This document shows positions 1-8,743 of a stretch of 64,000 nucleotides of DNA, piece after piece. The translations under genes and the position numbers were made by a program. The stretch spans positions 28,928 through 92,927 of the forward strand of contig NZ_JAGGOT010000033.1 of assembly GCF_018614195.1 (NCBI RefSeq), given 5' to 3'. This DNA is from Streptomyces sp. ISL-43. Lineage in GTDB: Bacteria; Actinomycetota; Actinomycetes; Streptomycetales; Streptomycetaceae. Every line of letters starts with the position of its first letter. The first letter of the stretch is position 1. Below the pieces are notes generated by a model. It did no database searches, was not told where the DNA came from, and saw only the letters and a program-made list of their open reading frames with translations.

Positions 1-85
1 ACCGGTCGGACCCGTCTACACCTCGTCCTGTGCGAAGGACGGCGAGTCGGAGTGGGCCACCGGCGCCCACCTCGGCGCCAGCTGA
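1..85 (+). CDS. 3' end of an unidentified protein
   Basis: An open frame enters from the left edge and stops with TGA at 83-85. It encodes about 27 residues with balanced composition, one Cys and several Gly, Ser and Thr, and ends in HLGAS. The strong hairpin immediately downstream supports a real gene end. The fragment is too short to assign a family. Confidence 0.4.
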   Translation, partial: PVGPVYTSSCAKDGESEWATGAHLGAS

Positions 86-107
86 GGCTCTCCGGCCCGG
101 GCCGGCA

Positions 108-148
108 CCGCGGGGGCGGACGGACGGCGACGTCCGCCGCCCCCGCGG
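108..148. terminator. Bidirectional hairpin between convergent genes
   Basis: CCGCGGGGGC at 108-117 pairs with GCCCCCGCGG at 139-148, and GGACG at 118-122 pairs with CGTCC at 131-135, leaving a 3-nt bulge and a short loop. It lies between the end of the left-edge gene and the end of the convergent lamin-tail gene, the usual place for a shared intrinsic terminator in Streptomyces, where U-tracts are often absent. Confidence 0.6.
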
Positions 149-216
149 CGTTCGCGGGTACGGACCGCCGCCGGTCGGATGCGATGGGCGCCGGGCGGGC
201 GGCGAGCAGGGGCAGG

Positions 217-1641
217 TCAGCAGGTGATGGTGCCCTTGCGGAGGGCGTGGCCGCTGGTGTTGCTGTCGTCGGACCAGTAGACGGGCTTGGAGCCGGCGAC
301 GCACTCGGCGGCGGCGGCGATCGCGAAGCCCTCGTTGTTGAGGTTGGACATGCCGCTGGGGCGGTTGAAGACGGCGGTGGTGGCGAAGGCTCCGGAGGCG
401 TCGACCCGCAGGGTGCGGTGCTGCCCGGAGCAGGTGTCGTCGCAGACGGCCCACAGGCGGTCGGCCTGCGGCTCCCACTGCAGTTCCATGACCCCCGACA
501 TGCCGCTGCTGAGGGCGGCGACGCGGGTGTAGGCGCCCGAGTCCGCGAGGACGTAGCCGTAGATCATGCCGGTGCCCTCGACGCCGACGAAGAACACGCC
601 GTCGGCGTGGGCGCCGTAGCGGGCCGGATCGTAGGCCGCCCCGGTCGAAGCGTCCTTGAAGCCGGCGCCGGTCAGGTGGCTGTCGGGCACCCAGGTGAGC
701 GCCTCGAGGCCGAGGTTGGAGCCGACGGCGGGGAGGTCGGAGGTCAGGTTCCACTCCTTGGCCGCGGTGAGGGTGGTGGCCGTACCGCTCACGTCGTAGC
801 GCAGTACGGACAGGCGGCTGGTGCCGGAGGAGTCGGCGTTGCGCTCGCTGGAGACGTACACGCCGCCCGAGGCGCCCGCACCTGGGACGGTGACGCCCTC
901 GCTGTCGGGGGTCCCGGAACCGCCGGGGAAGCGCAGCGACTTTCCGGCGGACCAGCCTCCGGCGGTGTCAGGGCTCCAGCCTCCCGAGGCGTTCTTGACG
1001 AGGCGCCAGAGCTTGCCGGAGTTCTGGGCGCCCCACATCACGGAGCCGTCCTGCTGGAGGCCGCTGAGGTCCTGTCCGAAGACGTTCGAGGCGTCCGCGG
1101 TGGACACCGAGGAACCGCCGGGCCAGGCGACCGGGGTGGTGCCGGGGCCGCTGCCGCAGTCGTTGGGGGCGCCGAGGGTGAGTGCGGCCGTCTTGAAGGC
1201 GCCCGTGCCGTCCTGGCAGCGTGACCACGAGGGCTCGGAGTGCTTGCTCCAGGTGAAACTGTCGACGAGCGTGCTGCCGTCCGGGAGGTACAGGCGCGCC
1301 TTGTCGGAGGAGCCGAGGCCGAAGGAGGAGTGGACGTCGAAGGCGCGGAACGCGCCGGGGGCCAGGGTGGTGCCGGAGGCGATCTTGTACTTCGAGCTGC
1401 TGTTGTCGTCCTTGAGTATCCAGCCGGAGAGGTCGACGGGGGTGGCGCCCTTGTTGTACAGCTCGATCGAGTCGTCGACGTCGCCGGTGGTCACCACCTC
1501 GTTGACGCGGACGTCGTCGGCCGGGGCGGCGTGGGCGGGGGCGGCTGTCAGGGCGGCGAGGACGGCCAGCGCCGGGGCGGCGGCGATCCGGAGGGCGAGG
1601 ATCCGGGCGGGGTGCGGGTGTGGGGCGAGCGATGCGGTCAC
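217..1641 (-). CDS. Secreted lamin-tail-domain protein
   Basis: A 474-aa exported protein. Residues 1-39 form a Sec-type signal ending in an AHA cleavage site. Residues ~40-140 match a lamin tail domain: VNEV opening, ELYN, VDLSGWIL, and a late Cys that could pair with another in the domain. This fold is commonly appended to secreted bacterial nucleases and surface proteins. The rest (~170-474) is rich in Gly/Ser/Trp with repeating LWRLV-, VYVSSE- and ALTWVPD-like strands, suggesting a beta-propeller of the esterase-like phytase type. The start is GTG at 1641, with GGGAAG about 7 nt upstream. The gene is monocistronic, and its precise function is unknown. Confidence 0.85.
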   Translation of the reverse strand: MTASLAPHPHPARILALRIAAAPALAVLAALTAAPAHAAPADDVRVNEVVTTGDVDDSIELYNKGATPVDLSGWILKDDNSSSKYKIASGTTLAPGAFRAFDVHSSFGLGSSDKARLYLPDGSTLVDSFTWSKHSEPSWSRCQDGTGAFKTAALTLGAPNDCGSGPGTTPVAWPGGSSVSTADASNVFGQDLSGLQQDGSVMWGAQNSGKLWRLVKNASGGWSPDTAGGWSAGKSLRFPGGSGTPDSEGVTVPGAGASGGVYVSSERNADSSGTSRLSVLRYDVSGTATTLTAAKEWNLTSDLPAVGSNLGLEALTWVPDSHLTGAGFKDASTGAAYDPARYGAHADGVFFVGVEGTGMIYGYVLADSGAYTRVAALSSGMSGVMELQWEPQADRLWAVCDDTCSGQHRTLRVDASGAFATTAVFNRPSGMSNLNNEGFAIAAAAECVAGSKPVYWSDDSNTSGHALRKGTITC

Positions 1642-2517
1642 GGTGTACTTCCCGGGGCTCGTGGTGGTCGGGGCCGCCTGAGATTCGCGGCCCGGTCCGA
1701 ATGCGCGACCTCCAGGAGATGGGCAGGTCGTGAACGCCGGCGGAACGCGGTGGTGCCGCGCGGGGTGCTACGGGCCGACACCGAGTCTGGAGGGGGCGCG
1801 TGGCGGGGGAGGGGCGCTGGTGCCGGCGGAGCCGGGTACCGGTGAGCAAGTTTCCCAGTTCCCCGGGGTGTTGATGACGGCGGGGAACTGGGGCCGGGCG
1901 GGCCCGTCGGGGCCGCCCTCACCCTGACCGCACAGGTCCCCGACACCGAGCAGCTCACCGGCGGCTCAGGGGCTGCCACCGGGCAGCTGTACCCGTGCGC
2001 GGATACAGGTCGTGTTCGAGTTCGAATACCTCCTCGTCGAACACGCGAAAATCTATGACAGCCGCAGTAGACATTCGATTGTGCCGTGGTTACGATTTCT
2101 CTCGTAGCCGAGATCGAGCAAGGCCCGGAGAGATGAACTGCCGGGCATCGGTACACGCAGTGCGCAGGGCGGTGCGGTGGTGGAGTTCCGAAGCCAGGGT
2201 TGTTGCAGGACGGCGACGGGACTGACGACCGGACCGGGTGGCCCGCAGTGATCAGGGGCTGCCATGAGCAGTGCAGTAAGTGAGTGGTACCTCGGTAAAG
2301 GCAAGTGATCGTTTCAGAGGGAAGAACGGAGGAGTTGACCGCCATCAGGATCGCCCGGGTCGAAAGGCTGAGCCCGGGTACCGCAGGACATCGATAGTGA
2401 GGTGGTCTCCGGTCAAGCAACCGCGATCCCCGCGCCCCCGGCCGAGTTCAGGTCAGGTCCGCGGAAACAGGAGGCCGGCGCAGCACGAGGGCCGGCAGAT
2501 GGTGTAGCAGTTCCTTC
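1642..2517. other. Long intergenic region, no convincing gene
   Basis: About 875 bases without an open frame showing Streptomyces codon bias. The part around 2050-2330 is noticeably less GC-rich than its surroundings, as expected for promoter or non-coding DNA or an old insertion. It contains a 9-bp inverted repeat (CGTGTTCGA at 2011-2019, TCGAACACG at 2037-2045, 17-nt spacer). Several short reading frames on both strands cover it, but none has a family signature or a good ribosome site. Confidence 0.5.
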
Positions 2518-2549
2518 GGGGCCCTGGTGCCATACGGCGCCAGGGCCCC
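2518..2549 (+). promoter_or_regulatory. Stable hairpin in the leader of the MerR-like gene
   Basis: GGGGCCCTGGTGCC at 2518-2531 pairs with GGCGCCAGGGCCCC at 2536-2549 around a 4-nt loop, with one G-T wobble. It ends 25 nt before the ATG of the MerR-like gene, so it is either a terminator for upstream transcription or a 5'-UTR structure or attenuator of that gene. Sequence alone cannot separate these. Confidence 0.55.
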
Positions 2550-2574
2550 TCAACGCGTTCCACAGAGAGGTGCA

Positions 2575-2916
2575 ATGACCGCACACGACTCGTTCGACGG
2601 CCGTCTCGATGACGACGACTACCCCGCCTACACGATGGGCCGGGCAGCTGCCGTGCTCGGTACCACCCAGGGCTTCCTCCGCGCCATCGGCGAAGCCCGC
2701 CTGATCACCCCGCTCCGCTCAGAGGGTGGGCACCGCCGGTACTCCCGCTACCAGCTGCGCATCGCCGCCCGCGCGCGGGAACTCGTCGACCAGGGAACCC
2801 CCATCGAGGCCGCTTGCCGCATCGTCATCCTCGAAGACCAGCTCGAAGAAGCCCAGCGCATCAACGCCGAATACCGCCGCGCCGGCGGAACATTCCATCC
2901 GCCGGCAGCAGTGTGA
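2575..2916 (+). CDS. Small MerR-family DNA-binding regulator
   Basis: A 113-aa cytosolic protein. Residues ~18-60 form a MerR winged helix (YTMGRAAAVLG...LRSEGGHRRYSRYQL). A helical segment at ~65-100 (RELVDQGTPIEAACRIV, then an Ala/Glu/Gln-rich stretch) is probably the dimerisation coil. There is no C-terminal effector or metal-binding Cys cluster, so a small-molecule sensor is not evident. This short type resembles the many actinobacterial MerR proteins that act as development or stress regulators. The ATG at 2575 was preferred over an upstream in-frame start because AGAGAGG lies just before it. Confidence 0.85.
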   Translation: MTAHDSFDGRLDDDDYPAYTMGRAAAVLGTTQGFLRAIGEARLITPLRSEGGHRRYSRYQLRIAARARELVDQGTPIEAACRIVILEDQLEEAQRINAEYRRAGGTFHPPAAV

Positions 2917-3126
2917 CGACTCCGCCTGCGAGGCAGCGGCGCACGCGCCGTCCTCTTCACCGTCTCCTCGTCGGGCACGGCACGCACCCTGGCGTCGATG
3001 CCCTGTCGTGGGCGGCGTGCGGTCGAGGACGCGCGACCCGCGGGTGCCACCGGTCGACGTCGGTCGGGCCCGAGAGGAGCATGGGAAACGGGGTGCTCGC
3101 GCGTGTCGGACGTCGAAGGAGTGGCC

Positions 3127-3510
3127 ATGTTGGAAGGCGCCAAGGCATTCAGCGGATTCTCGGTCGACGACCTGGCCAAGGCCAAGGAGTTCTACGGCGA
3201 AACCCTCGGTCTTCGCGTCTCGGAGGACAAGGGCATGCTGTTCCTGCACCTCGCGGGAGACACCACGGTCCTGGTCTACCCGAAGGACGACCACCAGCCC
3301 GCCGGCTTCACCATTCTCAACTTCCCCGTGGACGACATCGAGGAGGCCGTCGATCAGCTCACCACACGTGGTGTCCGGTTCGAGCGGTACGAGGGGTTCG
3401 AGATGAACGACAAGGGCATCGTCAGCCAGGAGGGCGATATGCCTTCCATCGCCTGGTTCAAGGACCCCGCGGGCAACGTCCTGTCCGTTCTCGACGAGTC
3501 CCCCCGGTAA
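3127..3510 (+). CDS. VOC-family (glyoxalase/dioxygenase fold) protein
   Basis: A 127-aa single-module vicinal-oxygen-chelate protein. It shows the alternating beta-alpha pattern of the family: FSVDDLAKAKEFYGETLGL, a strand with FLHL, then FPVDDIEEAVDQLTTRGVRFE, and a closing FKDPAGNVLSVLDE. The C-terminal Pro-x-Gly-Asn turn is typical of the family. VOC proteins bind metal or small ligands and include antibiotic-sequestering and ring-cleaving members; which applies here cannot be told. GGAG at 3117-3120 fits the ATG at 3127. A GTG six bases upstream is too close to the ribosome site. Confidence 0.85.
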   Translation: MLEGAKAFSGFSVDDLAKAKEFYGETLGLRVSEDKGMLFLHLAGDTTVLVYPKDDHQPAGFTILNFPVDDIEEAVDQLTTRGVRFERYEGFEMNDKGIVSQEGDMPSIAWFKDPAGNVLSVLDESPR

Positions 3511-3616
3511 GGGGCCGACGACGCCACGACCCGCACTCCCGGCACGTCAGCCGCCGACCGCCGACCCGGTCGGGGCTCTCCGTCAGGGCTGTCGGCCCCG
3601 CTGCTCCTGTCCGGCA

Positions 3617-3880
3617 TCACCGGGTGCCCGCGGCGACAGGGGAGGGATCCTGCCTTGCGTCACGAGCCGGTGGCCGGCCGCCGACGATGAAGAAGCAGCC
3701 GATGGCGAGCATGTACGCGGACAGGGTCCACTGCGCGGCCGAAACCGTGACACCGAGCTCCGCCGACATACCCGGAATGGCGAGATTGAGGGCGAAGAAG
3801 TCGAGCTGGACGCAGAACAGGGCGACCGTGACCGCGACGAAGGCCCCCTTCCGCGCCGCCGCCGAAGACTCAGCGCGCAT
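3617..3880 (-). pseudogene. N-terminal stump of an MFS transporter
   Basis: The 87-codon frame encodes only the first two membrane helices of a DHA-type major-facilitator pump: FVAVTVALFCVQLDFFALNLAIPG is TM1, and a WTLSAYMLAIGCFFIVGGR-type stretch is TM2, where family members run to 400-500 residues. After GGRPPARDARQ the frame turns into unrelated Pro/Arg-rich sequence and stops. A plausible ribosome site (GAGAGGA) precedes the ATG at 3880, so the 5' end is intact and the 3' part has been deleted. No continuation was seen in the other frames nearby. Confidence 0.6.
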
Positions 3881-4099
3881 GAGAGCGTTCCTCTCAGCCG
3901 ATGTCGTCGGGACACCGCCGATGGCCGCACGCATGCCCTCGTCTCATTGTGGAGCGGCCCGCTACGGTCCGCAGCCCGGTGGCGCTCCCGGCCGCGGAAG
4001 ACCACCGGCCGCCCCGACCGCTCACACGCTGCTGCTCGCGGAGATCGTCGGGATCGCAGGGGTGGACCGCCTCACCTCACGCCGAGGCGAACCGGCGAG

Positions 4100-4723
4100 C
4101 TAACCCGTGGCCGCCACCGCACCACCACCCGTACCGCTCGACCAGCCCGGATCGCGCCCGCTCAGCCCGACTGCCCGGTCCAGCAGTGGGGCGTCGTCCG
4201 GGACGGGCACTACGGCGCCGAAGATGCCCCCGCCGCGGTCCTCGTCCTCGGCGGCTACCAGGAGGAAGGCATGCGAGGCGCTCAGCGCGGCCTGATCGGG
4301 TGCGTACTCCTGGCCGGTGGCCCGGGCCAGGTCCCAGCCGTGGATCACCAGTTCGTCGACAGCCACCACACCCGCGACTTCGGCTGGTAGGTCCACGCCG
4401 CCCGCGCGGGTCATACCGGTCCAGGCGGCCGGATCCCCCCAGGCCTCGGCCAGTTCGCCGAGGACCCGGGGCAGTTCCTCGCGCCAGCCGGCGGGCAGGG
4501 AGGGCAGGGCCGTGTCGGGAGCCGTGTCCGTCGTGGGGCCCAGGTCCTTGCGGGCGGCGTCGCGGAAAGCGACGGCGAGGCCGGCGAGGTGGCCCAGCAG
4601 GTTGCCGACCGCGTACTCGGGGCAGGGCGTCGGGTCGGTGAGCCGGGCGTCCGGGACGCCCGCCGCGAGACGGGCCACGATCCGGGCTTGTGGTCCGAGG
4701 TCGAGAGTCGTCGTATCGGTCAT
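4100..4723 (-). CDS. TIGR03086-type (DinB/mycothiol-maleylpyruvate isomerase fold) protein
   Basis: A 207-aa four-helix metal-binding protein. The visible signatures are the opening RIVARLAAGVPDARLTDPTPC, GNLLGHLAG (first metal His), and DELVIHGWDLARATG (acidic residue plus His near the third helix), as in the TIGR03086/MDMPI family. Members use mycothiol or a divalent metal, but most have no known substrate. An excellent GGAGGAG precedes the ATG at 4721-4723. The gene stands alone, with IS debris upstream. Confidence 0.85.
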   Translation of the reverse strand: MTDTTTLDLGPQARIVARLAAGVPDARLTDPTPCPEYAVGNLLGHLAGLAVAFRDAARKDLGPTTDTAPDTALPSLPAGWREELPRVLGELAEAWGDPAAWTGMTRAGGVDLPAEVAGVVAVDELVIHGWDLARATGQEYAPDQAALSASHAFLLVAAEDEDRGGGIFGAVVPVPDDAPLLDRAVGLSGRDPGWSSGTGGGAVAATG

Positions 4724-4786
4724 CTTCCGCTCCTCCGGGGCCATGGGTGTGAAGGGTAGACCGGCGGCGGAGCCCGAACTCATCGC

Positions 4787-4972
4787 AACGCGGGCAGGAT
4801 GTTCACCCAGGCGGCTGGGCTCGGACGGTGTCCGTCCCCGGCGCGTACCGTCCGACGCTTCCGCGAGACCTGGGGGCCGAGCCGGCTGGGCAAGCTCCTC
4901 GGTGACCGCCGCCCGGGCCTCGCGCCGGACGGTGTTACCGCCCACGTGCAGTTCCCTGGCGACCTCTCGCAT
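4787..4972 (-). pseudogene. Remnant of an ISL3-like transposase (HTH region)
   Basis: The frame reads GHGMREVARELHVGGNTVRR, the helix-turn-helix that ISL3-type transposases use to bind their ends. A TEEL and a Pro/Ser-rich segment follow that match the early part of those proteins. No DDE core is present: after about 62 residues the frame runs into the leader of the next gene. The fragment sits directly downstream of the large toxin-like gene, so an insertion and later deletion reshaped this junction. The IS family assignment is from memory of the motif and is moderate at best. Confidence 0.5.
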
Positions 4973-5021
4973 TCCGTGTCCCCGGTCCGGTAGGGGCCAC
5001 GGCCTCCGTCGGCGCGTACGG

Positions 5022-8000
5022 TCAGAGTCCTACCTGTTCCGGAGACACCACACGGCCGTCCGGCAGGAAGATCCGTACCGTGCCGGGGTCTGCCACGACG
5101 AGGAAATTGCCCGAGCTGCTCGCCTGGCTCTGGAACCACGCCTGGCAGTCCGCGCACTGGTGCAGCGTCACACCCACCGCGTTGGTGCCGCCCTTGTAGA
5201 TCTCGGCCGCCCGGAAGGCCATCTTCTCGGCGTGCAGGATGGCCGAGGTCCCGGAGACCCCCTCCGTGTCGTTGGGTCCGGGCGTCGGAATGTACTGCCC
5301 GTCGCCGCGAGCCGCCGAGTAGTCCGGGGTCTGCCGGGTCTCCATGCTGGTGGGGCCCTGGCGCACGCCGCCCGTGGCGCGTCCGCTGCCGGCGGCCGAC
5401 GGCTGGATGCCGCCGACCCGGGCCTCGATGTCCGCCGGGGACATTCCCTCCAGGGCCGGCTTCGGCAGCCGACCCAGCTCGTCCCATTTCGCCGCGTCCG
5501 CCTCCAGCCGGCGGCGGGCGTCGCCCGGCTGCTCCCCGGCGATGGCCTCAGCCGCGTGCGCCGCGGCCGAGGCGGCCTGGCCGGCGTGGCGCCGTTCCGC
5601 GATGAGAGCCGCGCGCTCTTGCGGACTCGCGGACTTCATCCGGTGTTCCACGTCGGCCACTTGGCCCGCGGCCGCGTTCGCGGCCTGAGTCGCCGTGGCC
5701 AGTGCGGGGCTGGGCTCGTTCCGGCCCCTGGCGTTACGCCGGGAGTCGGCCTGCGCGGACGCCATGCGGCCGCCGCCCACGGTCCGCTCCATTCCGCCGG
5801 CATGGGCAAGCAGCGGCTCGGCACCCCCAGCGTCCTTGGCCGCGTCGAACCGCTTCTGGGCGCTCGCGAGCGACGCGCGCGCACGGGCCACCGCCGCGCG
5901 AACCTCCTCGGGATCGAGCCCGATGTCGTTCAGCTTGATGAGCGGGGTGTCCTTGTCCGGGTTGATCTTCACGTGGGTCGTGTACCCGGCCTTGGCCGAG
6001 CCCACGAGATCGATCGACGTCAGGCGGTAGGTCTTCTTGATCCCGGGCAGGGCGGCCCGCACCGATTCCGGCGTGGCGCCCTCCGCCTTCATCGAGCGTT
6101 CGGCGGCCTGCTCCGCGGCGGCGACGTCGGACTCCTTCTGTGCCATGGTCCGCTCGTCGGGCCCATCCTCCCCACGTTCGCCCTTCAGGGACGACAGGAT
6201 CTTCTTGCCCGCCTTGACGATCTTGTCGATGACCCAGTCGACCGCCTTCATCACCGGCGCCTGGATCGTGGCCAGGATCGACTTGATCTTCTCGGAGATG
6301 CCGCCGAGGCCCAGCAAGCTGGCCAGGAAGTCCAGGACCACCGGGACCGCCTTGGCCAGGCTGTTCTCGATCAGGCCGGCCACCGCGCCCGAGCCGCCGC
6401 TCGCGATCGATTCGATCGAGTCGAGGACCGAGTCCACGAAACTCTTGATCTGCGCCGCGCGGTTCACGAAGAACATCACCACGTCGTAGATCGCCTTGCA
6501 GGCGCGGACGAACGCCGACGCCGGGTTCAACATCGAGACGATCCAGGTGATGCCCGCCGTGACGATCTTCTCGATCACGAAGTCCTTGATCGCCCCGATG
6601 ACCGTGTCCTTCAGGTCGGACAGCTTTCCGACGATCCACTTCCACAGGCCGCCGATGCCCTCCGTCACCAGTACCTGGACCAGCTCGAAGCCGGTCTCCA
6701 GCCCCTTCATCGCCCGCTCGCCGATCCGCGCCACGACCCGCGTGCGAATGTTCGACCAGGTCAGGCCCAGGATGGAGAGGATCATCTTGACGATGCCCTT
6801 GGCGTCGAAGGTCTCGGGGATCTCGATCCCGCCCGCCGACAGCTGGCCGAACAGCCACTGCTTGAGGCCGCTCTTGAGGTGGTCGCCGATCCGCGCGGCG
6901 AAGCCCATGACGCCCGCCTTGACCGCGTTCACCAGATTGCCCAGGAACTCGATCGGCTTCGTGATGATCTTGTCGATCGCGCCCGCCGCCCGCGCCAGGA
7001 CACCCAGCAGCATGTCCTTGAGCTTCATGACGGTTTCCGCGGTCTCCTTGATCGCGTCCTTCGCCTTGCTCAACAGGCCCTTGTTCTCTGCCTGGAGGCC
7101 CTCGATCTCCTTGTCCAGCTCGCTCCGTGCGGCGACGTACTTGTCCGCCAGGTCCTGCACCAGCCCCTGGGACTTCTCCGAGACCGAGGACTCCAAGGAC
7201 GAGAACTCCGCCCCGATCTCCTGGCCCGCCTGCTGCGCGAACTGCTGCAGCTCCCTCGGCTGACCGGCCACGATCTCGGAGATCTTCGCCTTGCCCGTCG
7301 CGATCCGCGCCGTCGCTTCGCCCAGCCGCCTCCCGATCAGGTCCGCGATGTCGGAGACGACCTTCCGCATCTGGGCCTCGTAGGTCTTCTTCGACTCCTG
7401 GAAGACCTGATTCGCTTCGGGCGGCAGGTCCATCACGAGATCCACGAGCCACTGCGCCGCGCCTGCGGCCCCCGCGTACCGCCGGTCCTTGTACCTCTTC
7501 ATTCCCGCCTGGTGGTCCGCGGTGAAGGCGTCGTGAGCGGCCTTCTGCCCCGTCTCGAAGGCCGTCTCCACCTCCCCGTCCAGCGCGCCGAGCGTCCGCT
7601 CGACATCCCCTTTGGTCGCCTCGAAGACCGACTTGAGTTCGGCCGTCACGGCCGCCCGCTTGGCCTCGTCCTTCCCCTGGGCGTGCGCCTGGCCCGCCGC
7701 GACCTGCTGGGACGCGCCCGCCCGGGCCGCCGTCATCGCCTGCATCCCGGCCGGGCCCGCCGCGGCCGCGCCGCCCTGTTCGGTGGCGACCCGTGCCGCC
7801 TCCGCCGCCCTGAACTGCCCCGGGGCGGTGGCCGCGTAGGTGTCGGACTCCTTCTTGGCGTCCAACGCCTCTGTGAACTTCGGCTCGTTGGAGTGGGCCA
7901 GCTGCTCCGGGGTCAGCTTGGCCTCCGCCATCATGCCGTCGGTCTCCTGGGGCCCGTTCCGGAGGTCCGTCTGCTCGGCGGGCGCCGGGGCGACGGAGGA

Positions 8001-8741
8001 GGCCCGAGGGTCCGGGGCCGCGGGCGTGACGGGCGCAGGCTGCCCCGGCAGCGGGGTGACGGGTTTCTCGACGGCCCTCGACTGGTCCGGGGCCGCCGCG
8101 GTCTTCTCGGCGATGTCCCTGGCGGAGCTCTCCTTGCCCGCCTTGACCTGCCCGGACACCTGACCCTTGACCTCGTCGACCTTCCCGGAGGACGCGAACT
8201 TGTCGGCCTCGTCAAGGGACTTGGGGGCCTTTGCGGCGATCGCCGCCTCGACCGCCGCGATGAAGGCCGCCTTGTCGAAGCTGCCCGGTTTGGCCGCCCC
8301 CATCTCCCCGGCCTGGGCGGCCTTCGCCTGCGCCTCCTTGTCGTCGCCCGGTGCCTTGGCGGCGTCCTGCGCGGCCTTCGCCTGGGAGGCGGCGGTGGGG
8401 TGCTTGGCGAGCGTGTCCTTCTTGGCCCGGATGTCCCCGGCCGCCTTCTTGAAGCGGGGGTCCGTGTCGGGGGTCAGCCCGGTAGGGGCGGCCGGGAGCG
8501 TACCTGAACCGGCGTCCAGCCGCTGGACCTGTGCGGGAGAGGAGGCCTGGGCGACGGGCCTGGGCGCGACCAGGCGGGCCACGGCCGCGTTCCCCGCCCG
8601 CGCCTGGAGGCGCTGCAGGGCGCGCGGATCCAGCGCCCTGGGTCGTGCGGTCGTCCCGGCCGTACCCTCGGCGGCGAGGCGCGGCGTCCGGGTCTCCCGT
8701 ACGGGCTTCTCGCCGGTGGTCCGGTCTCCCGTGTCCTTCAC
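5022..8741 (-). CDS. Giant eCIS/polymorphic-toxin-like protein with C-terminal deaminase signature
   Basis: A 1239-aa protein. Residues ~37-75 hold an LQRLQARAGNAAVARL motif also present in the DUF4157 partner. Residues ~90-350 are Ala/Lys-rich and low-complexity. Residues ~350-900 are long amphipathic helices with hydrophobic stretches (IITKPIEFLGNLVNAVKAG, ITWIVSMLNPASAFVRA), resembling carrier or pore-like regions of secreted effectors. Residues ~900-1100 are charged helices. The last ~80 residues contain H1170-A-E1172 and C1196-x2-C1199, the zinc set of cytidine-deaminase-fold enzymes, followed by a VVADPG...FLPDG strand pair like that of bacterial DNA/RNA deaminase toxins. There is no signal peptide. 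It starts 2 nt after the DUF4157 gene, so the two are co-translated. Nucleic-acid deamination is inferred from the motif only. No immunity gene is recognisable downstream. Confidence 0.75.
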   Translation of the reverse strand: MKDTGDRTTGEKPVRETRTPRLAAEGTAGTTARPRALDPRALQRLQARAGNAAVARLVAPRPVAQASSPAQVQRLDAGSGTLPAAPTGLTPDTDPRFKKAAGDIRAKKDTLAKHPTAASQAKAAQDAAKAPGDDKEAQAKAAQAGEMGAAKPGSFDKAAFIAAVEAAIAAKAPKSLDEADKFASSGKVDEVKGQVSGQVKAGKESSARDIAEKTAAAPDQSRAVEKPVTPLPGQPAPVTPAAPDPRASSVAPAPAEQTDLRNGPQETDGMMAEAKLTPEQLAHSNEPKFTEALDAKKESDTYAATAPGQFRAAEAARVATEQGGAAAAGPAGMQAMTAARAGASQQVAAGQAHAQGKDEAKRAAVTAELKSVFEATKGDVERTLGALDGEVETAFETGQKAAHDAFTADHQAGMKRYKDRRYAGAAGAAQWLVDLVMDLPPEANQVFQESKKTYEAQMRKVVSDIADLIGRRLGEATARIATGKAKISEIVAGQPRELQQFAQQAGQEIGAEFSSLESSVSEKSQGLVQDLADKYVAARSELDKEIEGLQAENKGLLSKAKDAIKETAETVMKLKDMLLGVLARAAGAIDKIITKPIEFLGNLVNAVKAGVMGFAARIGDHLKSGLKQWLFGQLSAGGIEIPETFDAKGIVKMILSILGLTWSNIRTRVVARIGERAMKGLETGFELVQVLVTEGIGGLWKWIVGKLSDLKDTVIGAIKDFVIEKIVTAGITWIVSMLNPASAFVRACKAIYDVVMFFVNRAAQIKSFVDSVLDSIESIASGGSGAVAGLIENSLAKAVPVVLDFLASLLGLGGISEKIKSILATIQAPVMKAVDWVIDKIVKAGKKILSSLKGERGEDGPDERTMAQKESDVAAAEQAAERSMKAEGATPESVRAALPGIKKTYRLTSIDLVGSAKAGYTTHVKINPDKDTPLIKLNDIGLDPEEVRAAVARARASLASAQKRFDAAKDAGGAEPLLAHAGGMERTVGGGRMASAQADSRRNARGRNEPSPALATATQAANAAAGQVADVEHRMKSASPQERAALIAERRHAGQAASAAAHAAEAIAGEQPGDARRRLEADAAKWDELGRLPKPALEGMSPADIEARVGGIQPSAAGSGRATGGVRQGPTSMETRQTPDYSAARGDGQYIPTPGPNDTEGVSGTSAILHAEKMAFRAAEIYKGGTNAVGVTLHQCADCQAWFQSQASSSGNFLVVADPGTVRIFLPDGRVVSPEQVGL

Positions 8742-8743
8742 CC

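Noticed and set aside
1638..2420. 260-codon minus-strand frame upstream of the lamin-tail gene
   Set aside because: Pro/Ser/Arg-rich low-complexity translation without a domain or codon bias. Only the signal-bearing frame starting at 1641 is supported.
4025..4103. HTLLLAEIVGIAGVDRL reading frame resembling an IS1380 transposase start
   Set aside because: Only ~20 residues of weak resemblance and no flanking homology. It is too little to call an IS remnant.
5022..8507. Very long plus-strand open frame (up to 1396 codons) opposite the toxin gene
   Set aside because: It is an antisense shadow of the GC-biased minus-strand gene: it is Arg/Gly/Asp-rich, has no domain, and no ribosome site.
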